Source: Desulfovibrio sp. OttesenSCG-928-G15
GTDB lineage: Bacteria; Desulfobacterota; Desulfovibrionia; Desulfovibrionales; Desulfovibrionaceae
DNA length: 53,029 bases
Assembly: GCA_030266525.1 (NCBI GenBank)
Contig: JAJDIC010000004.1
Span: 1 to 53,029, forward strand
Direction: 5' to 3'
A program made the translations under genes and the position numbers. Below are positions 34,323 through 44,395 of this stretch, in pieces. The notes beneath the pieces were generated by a model. It ran no database searches. It was given only the letters and a program-made list of their open reading frames with translations, and had not been told where the DNA came from. Position 1 is the stretch's first letter. The number at the start of each line of letters is the position of its first letter.

Positions 34323-37300
34323 CTACCAGGCAAATGTGCCTTTAAAGGCCTGACCAAGTGTTTCGGCAGAAGCCGAAGCAACAAGCGTTTCACCGTGAAC
34401 CAGTGTGAGCGTTCCGTCGGCGGTCACTTCGCCGATGCGGGCCACGTTGCTGCCGAGCAGGCAGCCAGAAGCCGGGGTAAGCAGAGCTTCAAAGCCTGCG
34501 ACCTTGTCGCGCGGCACCGTAACCAGCAAGCGGCTGGCAGACTCGGAATACAACAGTGTCATAAGGGCGGCAGCGCCGCTGCCAAGGCCGACGCAGGGCA
34601 CGGCTTCCAGGGTAATCCGCGCGCCCAGCCTGCCGCCAAGGGCCATTTCCGCAAGGGCGACTGCCAGGCCGCCGTCGGAAAGGTCATGGCAGGCGTTGAT
34701 AATGCCCGACCGGATAGCCTGGTACACAAGGGCGTAGCGCGAACGCGCGGCAACAAGGTCCACATGCGGCACACCGTCAAGGGCAAGCCCCAGTTCGGAG
34801 GCTATTTCCGAGCCGGCCAGCTCCCTTGCCGTAACGCCCAGGATATACACAACATCTCCGACTTCTTTCCAGTCACTGGTCATGGCCCGGTTAACGTCCG
34901 GAATATGGCCGAGAATGGAAAAGAGCACCGTGGGCGGAATGGAAATTTTCGTCCCGCCGCCGGTGTAGTCGTTTTTCATGGAGTCCTTTCCGGAAACGCA
35001 AGGCACGCCAAAGCCCAGGCAAAAATGCTCCAGCGCCTTGCCGGAACGTACAAGTTGGGCCAGCTTGTAGTGCCCGTCCGGCGTTTTTTCCGAGTACACC
35101 GGGTCGCACCAGCAGAAGTTGTCCACCCCGGCAAGGCGCTCGGGGTCTGCGCCCACGGCAACCGCATTACGCACGGCCTCGTCAATGGCGTTAGCCATCA
35201 TCCAGTAGGTGTCAGCATCGCTGAACTTGGGGCAGATGCCGTGCGAAAGCACAATCCCTGCTTCGTCATCCAGGAGCGGACGCATCACGGCGGCGTCGCC
35301 CGGCCCGTCGCGCTTCACCCCGACCAGAGGCTTGACCACGCTACCGCCCTTCACCTCATGATCGTACTGCCGGATAAGATATTCTTTGCTGCAAATATTC
35401 AGGCGACCAAGCATGCTGTGCAGCAGGGCCGAATGATCTGCCGAGGCCGAGGCCGTTTCCAGCCCTGCCGCATCGTCCTGCGCGCCTGGGCGCTCCCATT
35501 TTGCGGCAAGGCGCATCTGGGGTACGCCGTCGTGCATGAAGTCCATGGGCAGGTGGGTGACCACCGTATCGCCATAGCAGACATGAAAATACCCGCTGTC
35601 AGTGTACTGGCCCAGCGCGGTGGCTTCCACATCCATTTCAGCGGCAAGACCGAGGAAGGCTTCCAGCTTGTCTTGCGGAACAGCCAGGGTCATGCGCTCC
35701 TGCGCTTCGGAAAGAAGAATTTCCCAGGGGCGAAGACCGTCGTATTTCAGCGGCGCTTTGGCCAGATCCATCAGACAGCCGCCCGTATCTTCCGCCATCT
35801 CTCCGACAGAGGAAGAAAGCCCCCCGGCGCCGTTATCGGTTATCGCCGTATACAGGCCAAGGTTGCGAGCGCGTATGATGCAGTCATACAGCTTGCGCTG
35901 GGTAATGGGGTCGCCTATCTGCACGGCTGTCGCGGGAGAGCCTTCATGCAGTTCTTCCGAGGAAAAGGTCGCGCCGTGAATGCCGTCCTTGCCGATGCGC
36001 CCGCCCGCCATGACAATGACATCGCCCGGATTGGCCTTTTTGTAATGGCCGGGTTTGCCGTGAATGGTAGTGGGCATCATGCCCACTGTCCCGCAATACA
36101 CAAGGGGCTTGCCAAGGTAGCGCTCGTCAAAAACTATGGAGCCGTTAACCGTGGGAATGCCGCTTTTGTTGCCGCCGTCTTCCACGCCAAGGCGCACGCC
36201 TTCCATTACCCGGCGCGGGTGCAAAAGGCGCGGGGGCAGCTCGCCCTCATAAAAAGGCGAGGCAAAGCAGAACACATCCGTGTTGCACACAAGCTCTGCG
36301 CCAAGCCCGGTGCCCATGGGGTCACGGTTTACGCCCACAATGCCTGTCAGCGCTCCACCGTAGGGGTCAAGGGCAGAGGGCGAGTTGTGGGTTTCCACTT
36401 TGATGCACACGTCATGTGTATCGTTAAAAGCGACCACTCCGGCGTTATCCTTGAAAACAGAACGGCAGAAATCTTTGTCGCCCATGCGCTTTCTCAGCTT
36501 TGCCGTAGCCCCCTGGATGTAACTTTTATACAGGCTGTTTACCTGTTCGCGCCGACCGGTTTCCGTATTTTCATACGCAATCAGGGCGGCGAAAATCTTG
36601 TGCTTGCAGTGCTCGGACCAGGTTTGCGCCAAAACTTCCATCTCCGCATCGGTCGGGTCTGCGCCAAGGCCGTATTCCTTGCGGCCTGCCACGGTTTCCG
36701 GCAAGGCGAAATACGCTTTTACAGCGTGCATCTCTTCCAACGAAAGCGCCCAGGTATTGTCGCGGCTCAAGGCGACAAGAGCCTCGTCGTCCATCGTGGA
36801 AAGCGGGATGATACGCACATCGCTGCTGGCAGCGCCGGTTACCTTGGCCGCCTGGGCCGCGAAGCCGGGGGCTGCGCGCCACTCTTCGCCGCTTTTAATG
36901 CTGTAGCGCTGGATAAGCTCGTTGGCCAGAAGGTCTTTGGCAATGCGTTCGACCTCCGGCTTTTTCAAATTCGTGCGCATATGATAGCGCGTGGCCGTGT
37001 ACACAGCCATGTTTGCCGTGGCCGCGCCCTTTTTGCCAAGCACCATGGCCAGGGTTTCCTTGGCTGTGCGGCCTTCATTATCCGTAACGCCGGGGCGAAA
37101 GCCCACTTCAATTATCCAGTCTGCGTCCGAAGCAAAGGGCGTAAGGGAAGCATCCTGCAACACCGGGTCATGCAGGGCAGAACGCTCAAGCGCAAGGGCC
37201 AGCTCGGATTCATCAAGGCCGTCAACAATATAGGCCTTGCCAACCCTGGCGGATGCGACATCCAGGCCGAGCGAAGCTTTTACCTGCGCCGCAAAATTAC

Positions 37301-37355
37301 GGCCGACGCAATCGTCCAGATTCGGTTTCAGACGAACTTCCAAAGACTGAAGCAT
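34323..37355 (-). CDS. purL: PurL-type phosphoribosylformylglycinamidine synthase with N-terminal PurS-like region
   Basis: A 1010-residue FGAM synthase. The first 180 residues (MLQSLEVRLKPNLDDCVGRN, VGKAYIVDGLDESELALALE, RTNLKKPEVERIAKDLLANE) look like two PurS-type ferredoxin-like units fused in front of the PurL domain. The catalytic part follows: WSEHCKHKIFAALIAYENTE, VETHNSPSALDPYGGALTG, ITDNGAGGLSSSVGEMAED and GVPCVSGKDSMKNDY. The chain ends soon after the second ATP-grasp-like half, with no glutaminase (PurQ) domain, so ammonia must come from a separate PurQ subunit not in this window. It lies between purA-type free and full-length PurL in size. The start follows GGGAGG. Confidence 0.93.
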   Translation of the reverse strand: MLQSLEVRLKPNLDDCVGRNFAAQVKASLGLDVASARVGKAYIVDGLDESELALALERSALHDPVLQDASLTPFASDADWIIEVGFRPGVTDNEGRTAKETLAMVLGKKGAATANMAVYTATRYHMRTNLKKPEVERIAKDLLANELIQRYSIKSGEEWRAAPGFAAQAAKVTGAASSDVRIIPLSTMDDEALVALSRDNTWALSLEEMHAVKAYFALPETVAGRKEYGLGADPTDAEMEVLAQTWSEHCKHKIFAALIAYENTETGRREQVNSLYKSYIQGATAKLRKRMGDKDFCRSVFKDNAGVVAFNDTHDVCIKVETHNSPSALDPYGGALTGIVGVNRDPMGTGLGAELVCNTDVFCFASPFYEGELPPRLLHPRRVMEGVRLGVEDGGNKSGIPTVNGSIVFDERYLGKPLVYCGTVGMMPTTIHGKPGHYKKANPGDVIVMAGGRIGKDGIHGATFSSEELHEGSPATAVQIGDPITQRKLYDCIIRARNLGLYTAITDNGAGGLSSSVGEMAEDTGGCLMDLAKAPLKYDGLRPWEILLSEAQERMTLAVPQDKLEAFLGLAAEMDVEATALGQYTDSGYFHVCYGDTVVTHLPMDFMHDGVPQMRLAAKWERPGAQDDAAGLETASASADHSALLHSMLGRLNICSKEYLIRQYDHEVKGGSVVKPLVGVKRDGPGDAAVMRPLLDDEAGIVLSHGICPKFSDADTYWMMANAIDEAVRNAVAVGADPERLAGVDNFCWCDPVYSEKTPDGHYKLAQLVRSGKALEHFCLGFGVPCVSGKDSMKNDYTGGGTKISIPPTVLFSILGHIPDVNRAMTSDWKEVGDVVYILGVTARELAGSEIASELGLALDGVPHVDLVAARSRYALVYQAIRSGIINACHDLSDGGLAVALAEMALGGRLGARITLEAVPCVGLGSGAAALMTLLYSESASRLLVTVPRDKVAGFEALLTPASGCLLGSNVARIGEVTADGTLTLVHGETLVASASAETLGQAFKGTFAW

Positions 37356-37715
37356 GGTGCCTCCCAGGCGGAAAATAAGAACTAGGAACGGGGAAATTTC
37401 GCAAAGGCGCATCATACGAAGGAACATGCGTTTTCGCAATGCTATTTTGATGAAGCCATAGGTGCTGGTGAAGCTCCGCTTCACACCCCGCAAGGGATTG
37501 TCGCTCCTTTCCCGGGCGAAGGGGAAGCTTCATTCTCCCTTTGCGGGGCAATCCGGCATTACCGGGGCGTGGGTTGGCAATTTGCCCGTTGGAAGAGTCT
37601 GTGATAGCATTATTGTTTCGCAATGACCGCATTGCATCAGCAAAAACCGGTAACTCCCCGTCATGTATGCGCCCGTCTGACGCACAAGGCCGTAAACCAT
37701 AACCCAGGATTCTCC
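37356..37715. other. divergent intergenic stretch between purine genes
   Basis: No gene is seen in these 360 bases. They contain a GTGAAGC/GCTTCAC hairpin (37468-37484) and a longer stem-loop formed by CCCCGCAAGGG (37486-37496) with CCCTTTGCGGGG (37537-37548). As both flanking genes act in purine synthesis, the space may carry a shared operator. No known riboswitch is recognised. A weak TTGCCC-N17-TAGCAT promoter may serve the plus-strand gene. Confidence 0.6.
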
Positions 37716-38990
37716 ATGAGCCAGCTGAAAGATATGTATAAGTCCATCGTGCAGGATGCTTTTCCGGACAAGGTCAGCTTTGACTTTGGCGAAACGCGCC
37801 TGGAATACCGCCGCCGCTCCTGGGACATCGGCGGGGAACAAAAAGGCCTGCGCTACGGGGAAAACCCGGATCAACCCGCGGCCCTCTACCAGATGGTTAG
37901 CGGTAGTCTGAGCGTTGGCGGCGTTACATACAAAGGCCCGCAACAGGGGCTGGTCTCGGCCCTGACCGAAGAAAATATGCTGCAAGCCGGGAAACACCCC
38001 GGCAAGACAAACCTGACAGACGTAGATAACGGTATCAACATCCTGCAATACCTGCATGAGCGTCCGGCTGCGCTTATTCTCAAGCACAACAACCCCTGCG
38101 GCGCGGCCTGGTCAAAAACGGGCATCGCCGATGCGTTGGAAAAAGCTTACTGGGCAGACCGAATTGCCGCTTTTGGCGGCGCAGTGGTTGTGAACCGCCC
38201 CATGGACAAGGCCGCTGCCGCCATTATTGATTCCGCCTATTTTGAAGTAGTGGCCGCGCCGGACTTTGAAGAAGGCGTGCTTGATATCCTGAAAAAACGC
38301 AAAAACCTGCGCATCCTGCGCATTCCCGGCCTCGCCAGGCTGGAAGAAGTGGCGGGAATACCCTTTCTTGACATCAAGTCCCTGTCTGACGGCGGCATGA
38401 TTTTCCAGCAATCCTTTGTCAGCCGGATCCGTTCAGTTGCAGATTTTATTCCGGCCACAGCGGAGAAAGACGGAATGAGCGTCAGCACAAGAAAGCCCAC
38501 CCCCCAGGAAGCGGACGACCTGCTTTTCGCCTGGGCCGTGGAAGCGGGCGTTACCTCCAACTCGGTCATTTTCGCCAAAGACGGTGCAACCACCGCCATA
38601 GGCACGGGCGAACAGGACCGCGTCGGCGTTGTGGAAATCGCCGTGCACAAGGCCTATGTGAAATACGCCGATGTGCTGGCCTTCAAGAAATATGGAAAAT
38701 CCTTCTATGAATTGCAGGAAGCGGCCAGAGAAAACGACGAACTGGCAGGCTTCATCCGTGAATGCAACGAACAGGTTGCGGGTCAATGCGGCGGCCTTAA
38801 AGGCTCCGTACTGGTTTCCGACGGCTTTTTCCCTTTCCGCGATGGAGTTGACGCAGCCATCAGGCACGGCATCACCGCCATTGCCCAGCCAGGCGGCTCA
38901 CTGCGCGACCACGAAGTCATTATCGCGGCAAACGAGGCAAACCCGCAGGTAGCCATGGTATTTACAGGACAACGCTCGTTCAAACACTAA
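37716..38990 (+). CDS. stand-alone AICAR transformylase (PurH C-terminal domain type)
   Basis: A 424-residue protein corresponding to the AICAR formyltransferase half of PurH, which formylates AICAR with 10-formyl-tetrahydrofolate. The active-site Lys-His pair lies in [13 protein letters not shown] (Lys123-His124). [37 protein letters not shown] and [16 protein letters not shown] are typical, as is the C-terminal FTGQRSFKH. The N-terminal IMP cyclohydrolase domain of ordinary PurH is absent, so the last ring closure must be done by another protein. The start at 37716 is used because the domain begins there. It is divergent from purSL. Confidence 0.92.
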   Translation: MSQLKDMYKSIVQDAFPDKVSFDFGETRLEYRRRSWDIGGEQKGLRYGENPDQPAALYQMVSGSLSVGGVTYKGPQQGLVSALTEENMLQAGKHPGKTNLTDVDNGINILQYLHERPAALILKHNNPCGAAWSKTGIADALEKAYWADRIAAFGGAVVVNRPMDKAAAAIIDSAYFEVVAAPDFEEGVLDILKKRKNLRILRIPGLARLEEVAGIPFLDIKSLSDGGMIFQQSFVSRIRSVADFIPATAEKDGMSVSTRKPTPQEADDLLFAWAVEAGVTSNSVIFAKDGATTAIGTGEQDRVGVVEIAVHKAYVKYADVLAFKKYGKSFYELQEAARENDELAGFIRECNEQVAGQCGGLKGSVLVSDGFFPFRDGVDAAIRHGITAIAQPGGSLRDHEVIIAANEANPQVAMVFTGQRSFKH

Positions 38991-39189
38991 CCCGCGTTTC
39001 CCGTATCGAATCAGCAGGCAATTTACGGGCGCAGGGGTGTGCCCCCTGCCGGGGAGTCCGGAGGCGAAGCCCGCGCAGTCATTTTCAGAACAGCATAACG
39101 CGCAAGAAGTACTCATTAAAGGCTGGGGCCGCACTCTTTGAACCCCTCTGGTCGCCAAGGACATTCACGGAAAACAGGTCAAACAAATA

Positions 39190-41310
39190 ATGAGCGACAA
39201 CAAGGTCACGTTCCCAGGCCCCGGTTGCCTGGTGGAGTTCATGCAGGGAAATATCCCGATGCAGGCTATTGTGCTGGACGAGCAGGGCGCGCGCCTTCGC
39301 CTGTACTGCATCAACCGGCGTGAACTTTCGCTCCAGGCTCCCCGGCTTTTGCCCTGGAGCGGGCCTAACGTGGGCAGCGGCCTTTCCCGCCAGAACATGG
39401 ACGCGGCCCTTGAAGAGCACAAAAACTTGCGCGCCTCCATTGCGGCGGGCATATCACCCCTTGAGGTATGGGAGCTGACCCAGGGCGAAGTAGGCAAAGC
39501 CAGTGCGCAATGGCTGGCCGGTCTTCTGTGGGTACGGCCCACTGTGGACCAGGAAGCCGCGCTCGGGCATGCCCTGCTTTCGGCAAAAGCCCATTTTCGC
39601 TTCACCCCGCCCGAATTTGAAATTTTCAACAGGGAAACCGTTGATCGCCGCCTGGCCGAAGCGGAAAGTACCCGCCTGCGTGAGGCCTTTGCCGTAACCG
39701 GGGCACAGTTTTTTCAAAAGCTGTGGGATATTCACACCAAAAAGCGCGGCCCTTTGACCAGCGCGGAACAGCCGGACGAATCCCTTTTGGACCAGCTCAA
39801 AGAACTGCTTTTTGAACGCATAGCCGACCCCGAGGCCTCGGCTTCCGCGGCCTGCTGGAAACTTTTGACCAAAAGCCTGCCGGAAAACCCGCACCTTGCC
39901 CTGCTGCTTGCGGAAGCCTGGGGCCTTGTCCCGGCGCACTACAACTTCTGGCTGGACCGGGCGGGCTTTGACAAGGGCGACGCCTGGGCTGACGCCTTTT
40001 CCGCCGAGGCCACCGCCCTGGCGGACCAAACCGCCAAAGCCGTTACCGGGCTGCCCAAAGACGACACCCCGTATGTCAGCATAGACCCCTGCACAACCAC
40101 TGACCGCGACGACGCCTTTTTTGTCCGGCGCACAGAAGACGGCGGTTTTCTGGTCAAGGCGGCCTTTGCGTGCCCGGCACTGGCCTGGCCCTTTGGCTCC
40201 GAGCTGGATAAGGCCGTACAGCGACGGGCTTCCAGTCTGTATTTGCCGGAAGGCGACGAGCACATGCTGCCCGCGCATATCGGCAGACAACTTTTCAGCC
40301 TTGACCAGGGCTGCGTGCGCCCGGTATTCACGCTTGCCATGCGCCTTTCCGCTTCCGGTCAGTTGGAAGAGGTTGTCCCGGCGGTAACCGCCGCCGACAA
40401 TCTGACCAACTTGAGCCTTGAAGCATCCGAAGCGATGTTCACCTCTTTTGCCGAAAACGGCGCCTCGCCCGAAAGCGCGTGTCCCGCGCCGGAAAAAATG
40501 CCGCTGTATGCAATGCTTGGCGATGCCCTGCGCCTTGCCCGCCTGTTACAGGAAAACCGCATCGCCGGTGGCGCGGTAATCACGGAAAGGCCGGACCCGG
40601 AAGTAGTGGTAACGGGAAAAGATGACGCGCTCAAGGTGCGCATTGATCAGGGGCCGGAAGCCCGCTTCTCCCATCTGGTTGTGGGCGAGATAATGGTGCT
40701 GAGCAACGCGGCTGTAGCCACTTTTGGCAAAGAGCACGCCATTCCTCTGCTGTACAGAACGCAAGATGTGGCCCTGCCGCGCGAGTTCAGCGGCGTGTGG
40801 ACCCAGCCGCACGATATTTCTCGCGTGGTGCGCGCCCTGCCGCCCGCCTCGCTTGAAACGGTGCCCAGAAAACACGCCGGGCTGGGCATTGCCGCCTACG
40901 CAACCGCCTCTTCCCCCATTCGCCGGTATACGGATTTAATCAACCAGGGCCAGTTGCTGCACTATATTCAGGACGGACATGCCAGGCTGGACCAGCAGGC
41001 GCTTGTCGCCCTGCAACCCTTCCTGTCTGCCCGTTCGGACGCCGTTACCCTTGTGCAGCGCCAGCGGCCCCGCTACTGGAAGCTCTTGTTTTTTAAGCAG
41101 CAGGGGGATAAAAAGTGGTGGGATGCAGTGGTTTCAGACGAGAATGAAGCCTTTGCCACCATTTCCCTGCCCTGGGCCTACCTGATGGTACGCGGCAAGC
41201 GCCGCCAGTTTGACGACAAACTCTACCCCGGCATGCCTGTGCAGGTGCGCCTCGGCAAAATAAACCCCCTGCTTGGCGAAATCCAGGTTCTTGAAGCAAG
41301 GGAAATGTAA
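39190..41310 (+). CDS. RNase II family (RNB domain) 3'-5' exoribonuclease
   Basis: A 706-residue RNB-domain protein. The active-site loop reads SIDPCTTTDRDDAFFV, keeping the metal-binding aspartates of RNase II. The C-terminal ATASSPIRRYTDLINQGQLL is the conserved basic/RNA-threading segment, and an S1-like beta domain (about 640-706) closes the chain. The N-terminal 390 residues are unlike E. coli RNase II; a small beta domain (GCLVEFMQGNIPMQAIVLDE) precedes a helical region. This resembles the RNase II variants of cyanobacteria and deltaproteobacteria. The ribosome site is weak. It leads the run into plsY with 35 bases between. Confidence 0.88.
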   Translation: MSDNKVTFPGPGCLVEFMQGNIPMQAIVLDEQGARLRLYCINRRELSLQAPRLLPWSGPNVGSGLSRQNMDAALEEHKNLRASIAAGISPLEVWELTQGEVGKASAQWLAGLLWVRPTVDQEAALGHALLSAKAHFRFTPPEFEIFNRETVDRRLAEAESTRLREAFAVTGAQFFQKLWDIHTKKRGPLTSAEQPDESLLDQLKELLFERIADPEASASAACWKLLTKSLPENPHLALLLAEAWGLVPAHYNFWLDRAGFDKGDAWADAFSAEATALADQTAKAVTGLPKDDTPYVSIDPCTTTDRDDAFFVRRTEDGGFLVKAAFACPALAWPFGSELDKAVQRRASSLYLPEGDEHMLPAHIGRQLFSLDQGCVRPVFTLAMRLSASGQLEEVVPAVTAADNLTNLSLEASEAMFTSFAENGASPESACPAPEKMPLYAMLGDALRLARLLQENRIAGGAVITERPDPEVVVTGKDDALKVRIDQGPEARFSHLVVGEIMVLSNAAVATFGKEHAIPLLYRTQDVALPREFSGVWTQPHDISRVVRALPPASLETVPRKHAGLGIAAYATASSPIRRYTDLINQGQLLHYIQDGHARLDQQALVALQPFLSARSDAVTLVQRQRPRYWKLLFFKQQGDKKWWDAVVSDENEAFATISLPWAYLMVRGKRRQFDDKLYPGMPVQVRLGKINPLLGEIQVLEAREM

Positions 41311-41345
41311 AAAACCCCTGACCAGTGAACCATTATGGAGTCCTT

Positions 41346-41957
41346 ATGTTTCTGTTTTTTCTGGCAATAGTGGTTACAATAGCCTCTTTTTTCATCGGGT
41401 CCATCCCCTTTGGCCTGCTGATAGCGCAAAAGTTTTGCGGCATTGATCCAAGGCAGGCAGGCAGCCACAATGTCGGGGCGACCAACGTTTCCCGCCTGTG
41501 CGGCTTCAAGTGGGGCCTGGCTACCCTTGGCTGTGATTTGCTCAAGGGCTTTTTGCCCTGTTTTCTGCTTTCCGCGCTTGGCGGCGACTATTCCCTGCTG
41601 GCTTACCCGGCAGGGCTTGCGCTGATTTGCGGGCATATGTTTTCCTATTTTCTGCAATACAAGGGCGGCAAAGGGGTGGCTACCACTGTGGGCGTATTCC
41701 TGGCCCTTGCCCCACTACAGCTTGTGCTGGCGGGCTTGGCCTGTATTTTCGCCATCTGGCGCACCGGCTTTGTTTCCGCCGGCTCCCTGACCCTGGTGGC
41801 TACCCTGCCCCTTTTGTTCCTGGTCAGCGCGCGCGGCGGGGACCTGTACTTTTCTCTGGTTGTTGGCGCGCTCGTGGTGTATGCCCACCGGGAGAACATC
41901 CGGCGGCTGATCAGAGGGGAAGAAAAGTCCTTCCTTTCCGGTCGGGGCAATCCGTAG
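41346..41957 (+). CDS. plsY: PlsY, glycerol-3-phosphate acyltransferase
   Basis: A 203-residue membrane enzyme that transfers an acyl group from acyl-phosphate to glycerol 3-phosphate, the first step of phospholipid synthesis in bacteria using PlsX/PlsY. Conserved motifs are present: GSIPFGLLIAQ, GSHNVGATNVSR, DLLKGFLP and the GGKGVATTVGVFLAL segment, with five to six membrane helices. I chose the ATG at 41346, which has GGAG five bases upstream, over an in-frame GTG at 41325. It sits between the RNase and threonine synthase genes. Confidence 0.94.
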   Translation: MFLFFLAIVVTIASFFIGSIPFGLLIAQKFCGIDPRQAGSHNVGATNVSRLCGFKWGLATLGCDLLKGFLPCFLLSALGGDYSLLAYPAGLALICGHMFSYFLQYKGGKGVATTVGVFLALAPLQLVLAGLACIFAIWRTGFVSAGSLTLVATLPLLFLVSARGGDLYFSLVVGALVVYAHRENIRRLIRGEEKSFLSGRGNP

Positions 41958-42008
41958 TAAATTTTTTTTCTGACCTTGGACTGATTTCATTCAAAGGATA
42001 CGTATTCC

Positions 42009-43457
42009 ATGACTTCCCCTGCCTTTCCTTCCTACCGCGGCACCATGCAATACCGTTGTCTTGGTTGCGACAGCACCCACGACATTGACGAACTGCTGTA
42101 CACCTGCCCGAAGTGCGGCGAAGTGCTGCTTCTTGACGACACCACCTTTGACAGCCTCGGCAAGACCAGCGGGGAAGAGTGGCGAGCCATTCTGGATGGC
42201 CGCGCAGCAGATAAAAACATCGCCCTGCGCGGCATTTTCCGCTTTTATGAATTCATGGCCCCGGTGCTGGAAGAAGAGGACATTCTCTACCTTGGCGAAG
42301 GCAACACCCCTGTTGTGGAAGCCTCAAAGGCCCTGCAACATGCCGTTGGCGCGCATTTTGCCTACAAAAACGACGGGCAAAACCCGAGTGCGTCTTTCAA
42401 GGACAGGGGCATGGCCTGTGCATTCAGCTATTTGCAGGCCCTGATCAGAAAACACGGCTGGGACGAAGTGCTTACGGTTTGCGCCTCCACCGGTGACACG
42501 TCCGCCGCTGCCGCGCTGTACGCGGCCTATGTGGGCGGGCCGATTAAATCCGTTGTTCTTCTTCCCCATGGCAAGGTTACGCCACAGCAGCTTTCCCAGC
42601 CGCTTGGCAGCGGAGCCATTGTGCTTGAGGTTCCCGGAGTCTTTGACGACTGCATGAAGGTGGTGGAATTTCTGGCTGAACGGTACCGCGTTGCCCTGCT
42701 CAACTCCAAGAACAGCTGGCGCATTCTCGGGCAGGAAAGTTATGCCTTTGAAGTTGCCCAATGGCGCAACTGGGATACGCGCAAGCTGTGCATTTTCGTT
42801 CCCATCGGCAACGCCGGTAACGTTACCGCCATCATGCGCGGCTTTCTTAAGCTGCGTAAGCTGGACATCATACCGGAGCTGCCCCGTATTTTCGGCGTGC
42901 AGTCCGAACACGCCGACCCGGTATACCGCTATTACGCCGCGCCCAAGAAAGACCGGGAGTTCTCTCCGGTCAAGGTTACCCCTTCCGTGGCTCAGGCAGC
43001 CATGATCGGCAATCCGGTTTCCTTCCCCCGAGTGAAGAAGCTGGCAGACGAATATGTTTCCCTCGGCGGCGATAAGGCTTTTCAGGTCATTCAGGTAACA
43101 GAACAGGCCATAATGGATGGTATGTTGCTTGCCAACCGCCACGGGCATATCGCCTGCACCCAGGGCGGGGAATGCCTTGCCGGACTCATGGCAGCAAAAG
43201 CCTGGTCGCTGATTGCAGAAGACGAATACAGCATTCTCGACTCTACGGCCCACGCCCTCAAATTCATGGATTTTCAGACAATGTACTTCGCCAATTCCTT
43301 CCCGGCAGACTATGGCGTTACGCCGAAGCCGGAGCTTGTGAACAAGCCGGAACTCCTGTTGACCGAAGAGGAAAAGTCGAAGCTTTCTGAAAAGGACTTT
43401 ATCCTGGAAACAGCCGCCAAAATGGTGCACCGCCTGCATCTGGCAGAAAAAAAATAA
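42009..43457 (+). CDS. thrC: ThrC, threonine synthase
   Basis: A 482-residue PLP enzyme converting O-phosphohomoserine to threonine. The N-terminus has a zinc ribbon (CLGCDSTHD and YTCPKCGEVL), followed by GEGNTPVVEA. The PLP lysine lies in NPSASFKDRG (Lys131). VCASTGDTSAAAALYAAY and PIGNAGNVTAIMRGF bind substrate and cofactor phosphate. The C-terminus, with THGH-like ANRHGHIACTQGGECLAGL, fits the class found in Desulfovibrio. AAAGGA precedes the start. No other threonine genes are adjacent. Confidence 0.95.
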   Translation: MTSPAFPSYRGTMQYRCLGCDSTHDIDELLYTCPKCGEVLLLDDTTFDSLGKTSGEEWRAILDGRAADKNIALRGIFRFYEFMAPVLEEEDILYLGEGNTPVVEASKALQHAVGAHFAYKNDGQNPSASFKDRGMACAFSYLQALIRKHGWDEVLTVCASTGDTSAAAALYAAYVGGPIKSVVLLPHGKVTPQQLSQPLGSGAIVLEVPGVFDDCMKVVEFLAERYRVALLNSKNSWRILGQESYAFEVAQWRNWDTRKLCIFVPIGNAGNVTAIMRGFLKLRKLDIIPELPRIFGVQSEHADPVYRYYAAPKKDREFSPVKVTPSVAQAAMIGNPVSFPRVKKLADEYVSLGGDKAFQVIQVTEQAIMDGMLLANRHGHIACTQGGECLAGLMAAKAWSLIAEDEYSILDSTAHALKFMDFQTMYFANSFPADYGVTPKPELVNKPELLLTEEEKSKLSEKDFILETAAKMVHRLHLAEKK

Positions 43458-43502
43458 GCAAACGCCGTATACTCAATGATCCCAAAGGACACGGACAACC
43501 GC

Positions 43503-44348
43503 ATGGACAAACAGCAACTCGGACAGCTTTTTCGTAAGTACTGGTATATCGTTATCATTTTTGTGGCTGTCATTGCCGTTCTGGTTCATCTGATAGCCGG
43601 ATCCGGCAAGGAACCCGCCGAACTTTTACGTGAATACGGCTATCTTATCATTCTGATCTGGACCTTCCTTGAGGGCGAAACCATTGTGATTATTGCCGGA
43701 GCCACGTCCGGTTCCGTGGGGCTTGAGCCATGGCTCATCGCCCTGTCCGCTTTTTGCGGCAGCTTTTTGAGCGATCAGGTCATGTTCAGCCTGGGCAAAT
43801 ACAAGGGCGAGGAAGTGCTCGGCTATTTCCCGCGCATCGCCAAAAACGTGGACAAGGCTGCCGCGCTTTTCAAAAAATACGATACCGCCCTGATACTCGG
43901 TTTTCGTTTTGTTTACGGGGTGCGCAACGTGACCCCCATATTGCTCGGCATAAGCGGTGTCAGCCACAAAAAATTCTTCTTTCTCAACTTTATCGGCGCA
44001 TCTGTATGGGCAATCACCTTCACATACGGCGGCCTGCTTGCGGGCGAAGCCTTTCGCTCGGCCATGGAACACCTCGGGCACGGCATTTTTTATATTTTGC
44101 TGGCTCTGCTGGCAGCCGGGGGAATTCTTTGGTATATCAGGGCAAGGCGTAACGTGAAGCACGCGCACACCGTGGTAAAAAAAGATTCTGCTCCCGGTAC
44201 GCAAATGAACAATGCGCAGCCCGGAACACATGCAGACACGCAGTCCGGTGCGCAAGGTAACGCGCAGCCCGCCGCACAAGCGGACGCGCAAGGCAATACG
44301 TCGGATGCTTCGGAAGGCAAGAACACGCTTTCCGGTACGCCAGAATAA
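43503..44348 (+). CDS. DedA family membrane protein
   Basis: A 281-residue protein of the DedA (SNARE-associated/VTT) family, whose members act in envelope lipid turnover, for example as undecaprenyl phosphate or phosphatidylethanolamine flippases. LIWTFLEGETIVIIAGATSG carries the conserved acidic residue of the first re-entrant segment, and GFRFVYGVRNVTPILLGISG matches the FxRFxPxxR motif with changes. Several membrane helices follow. The last 60 residues are a low-complexity tail of Ala, Gln, Asp and Thr. An in-frame ATG at 43476 is an alternative start. Specificity is not assignable. Confidence 0.88.
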   Translation: MDKQQLGQLFRKYWYIVIIFVAVIAVLVHLIAGSGKEPAELLREYGYLIILIWTFLEGETIVIIAGATSGSVGLEPWLIALSAFCGSFLSDQVMFSLGKYKGEEVLGYFPRIAKNVDKAAALFKKYDTALILGFRFVYGVRNVTPILLGISGVSHKKFFFLNFIGASVWAITFTYGGLLAGEAFRSAMEHLGHGIFYILLALLAAGGILWYIRARRNVKHAHTVVKKDSAPGTQMNNAQPGTHADTQSGAQGNAQPAAQADAQGNTSDASEGKNTLSGTPE

Positions 44349-44395
44349 CGTAATGCGGTTTTTCCGCGCTATTTCATCATGACGAGGGTATCTTC

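Noticed and set aside
34272..37385. A plus-strand open frame of 1037 codons opposite purL
   Set aside because: It is antisense to a clearly conserved PurL and has no family motifs; long antisense frames are common in GC-rich genes.
37356..37715. A ZTP-type riboswitch before the purine genes
   Set aside because: CCGCCTGGGAGG near the purL start is suggestive, but the rest of the conserved core is missing and the string is better explained as the ribosome site.
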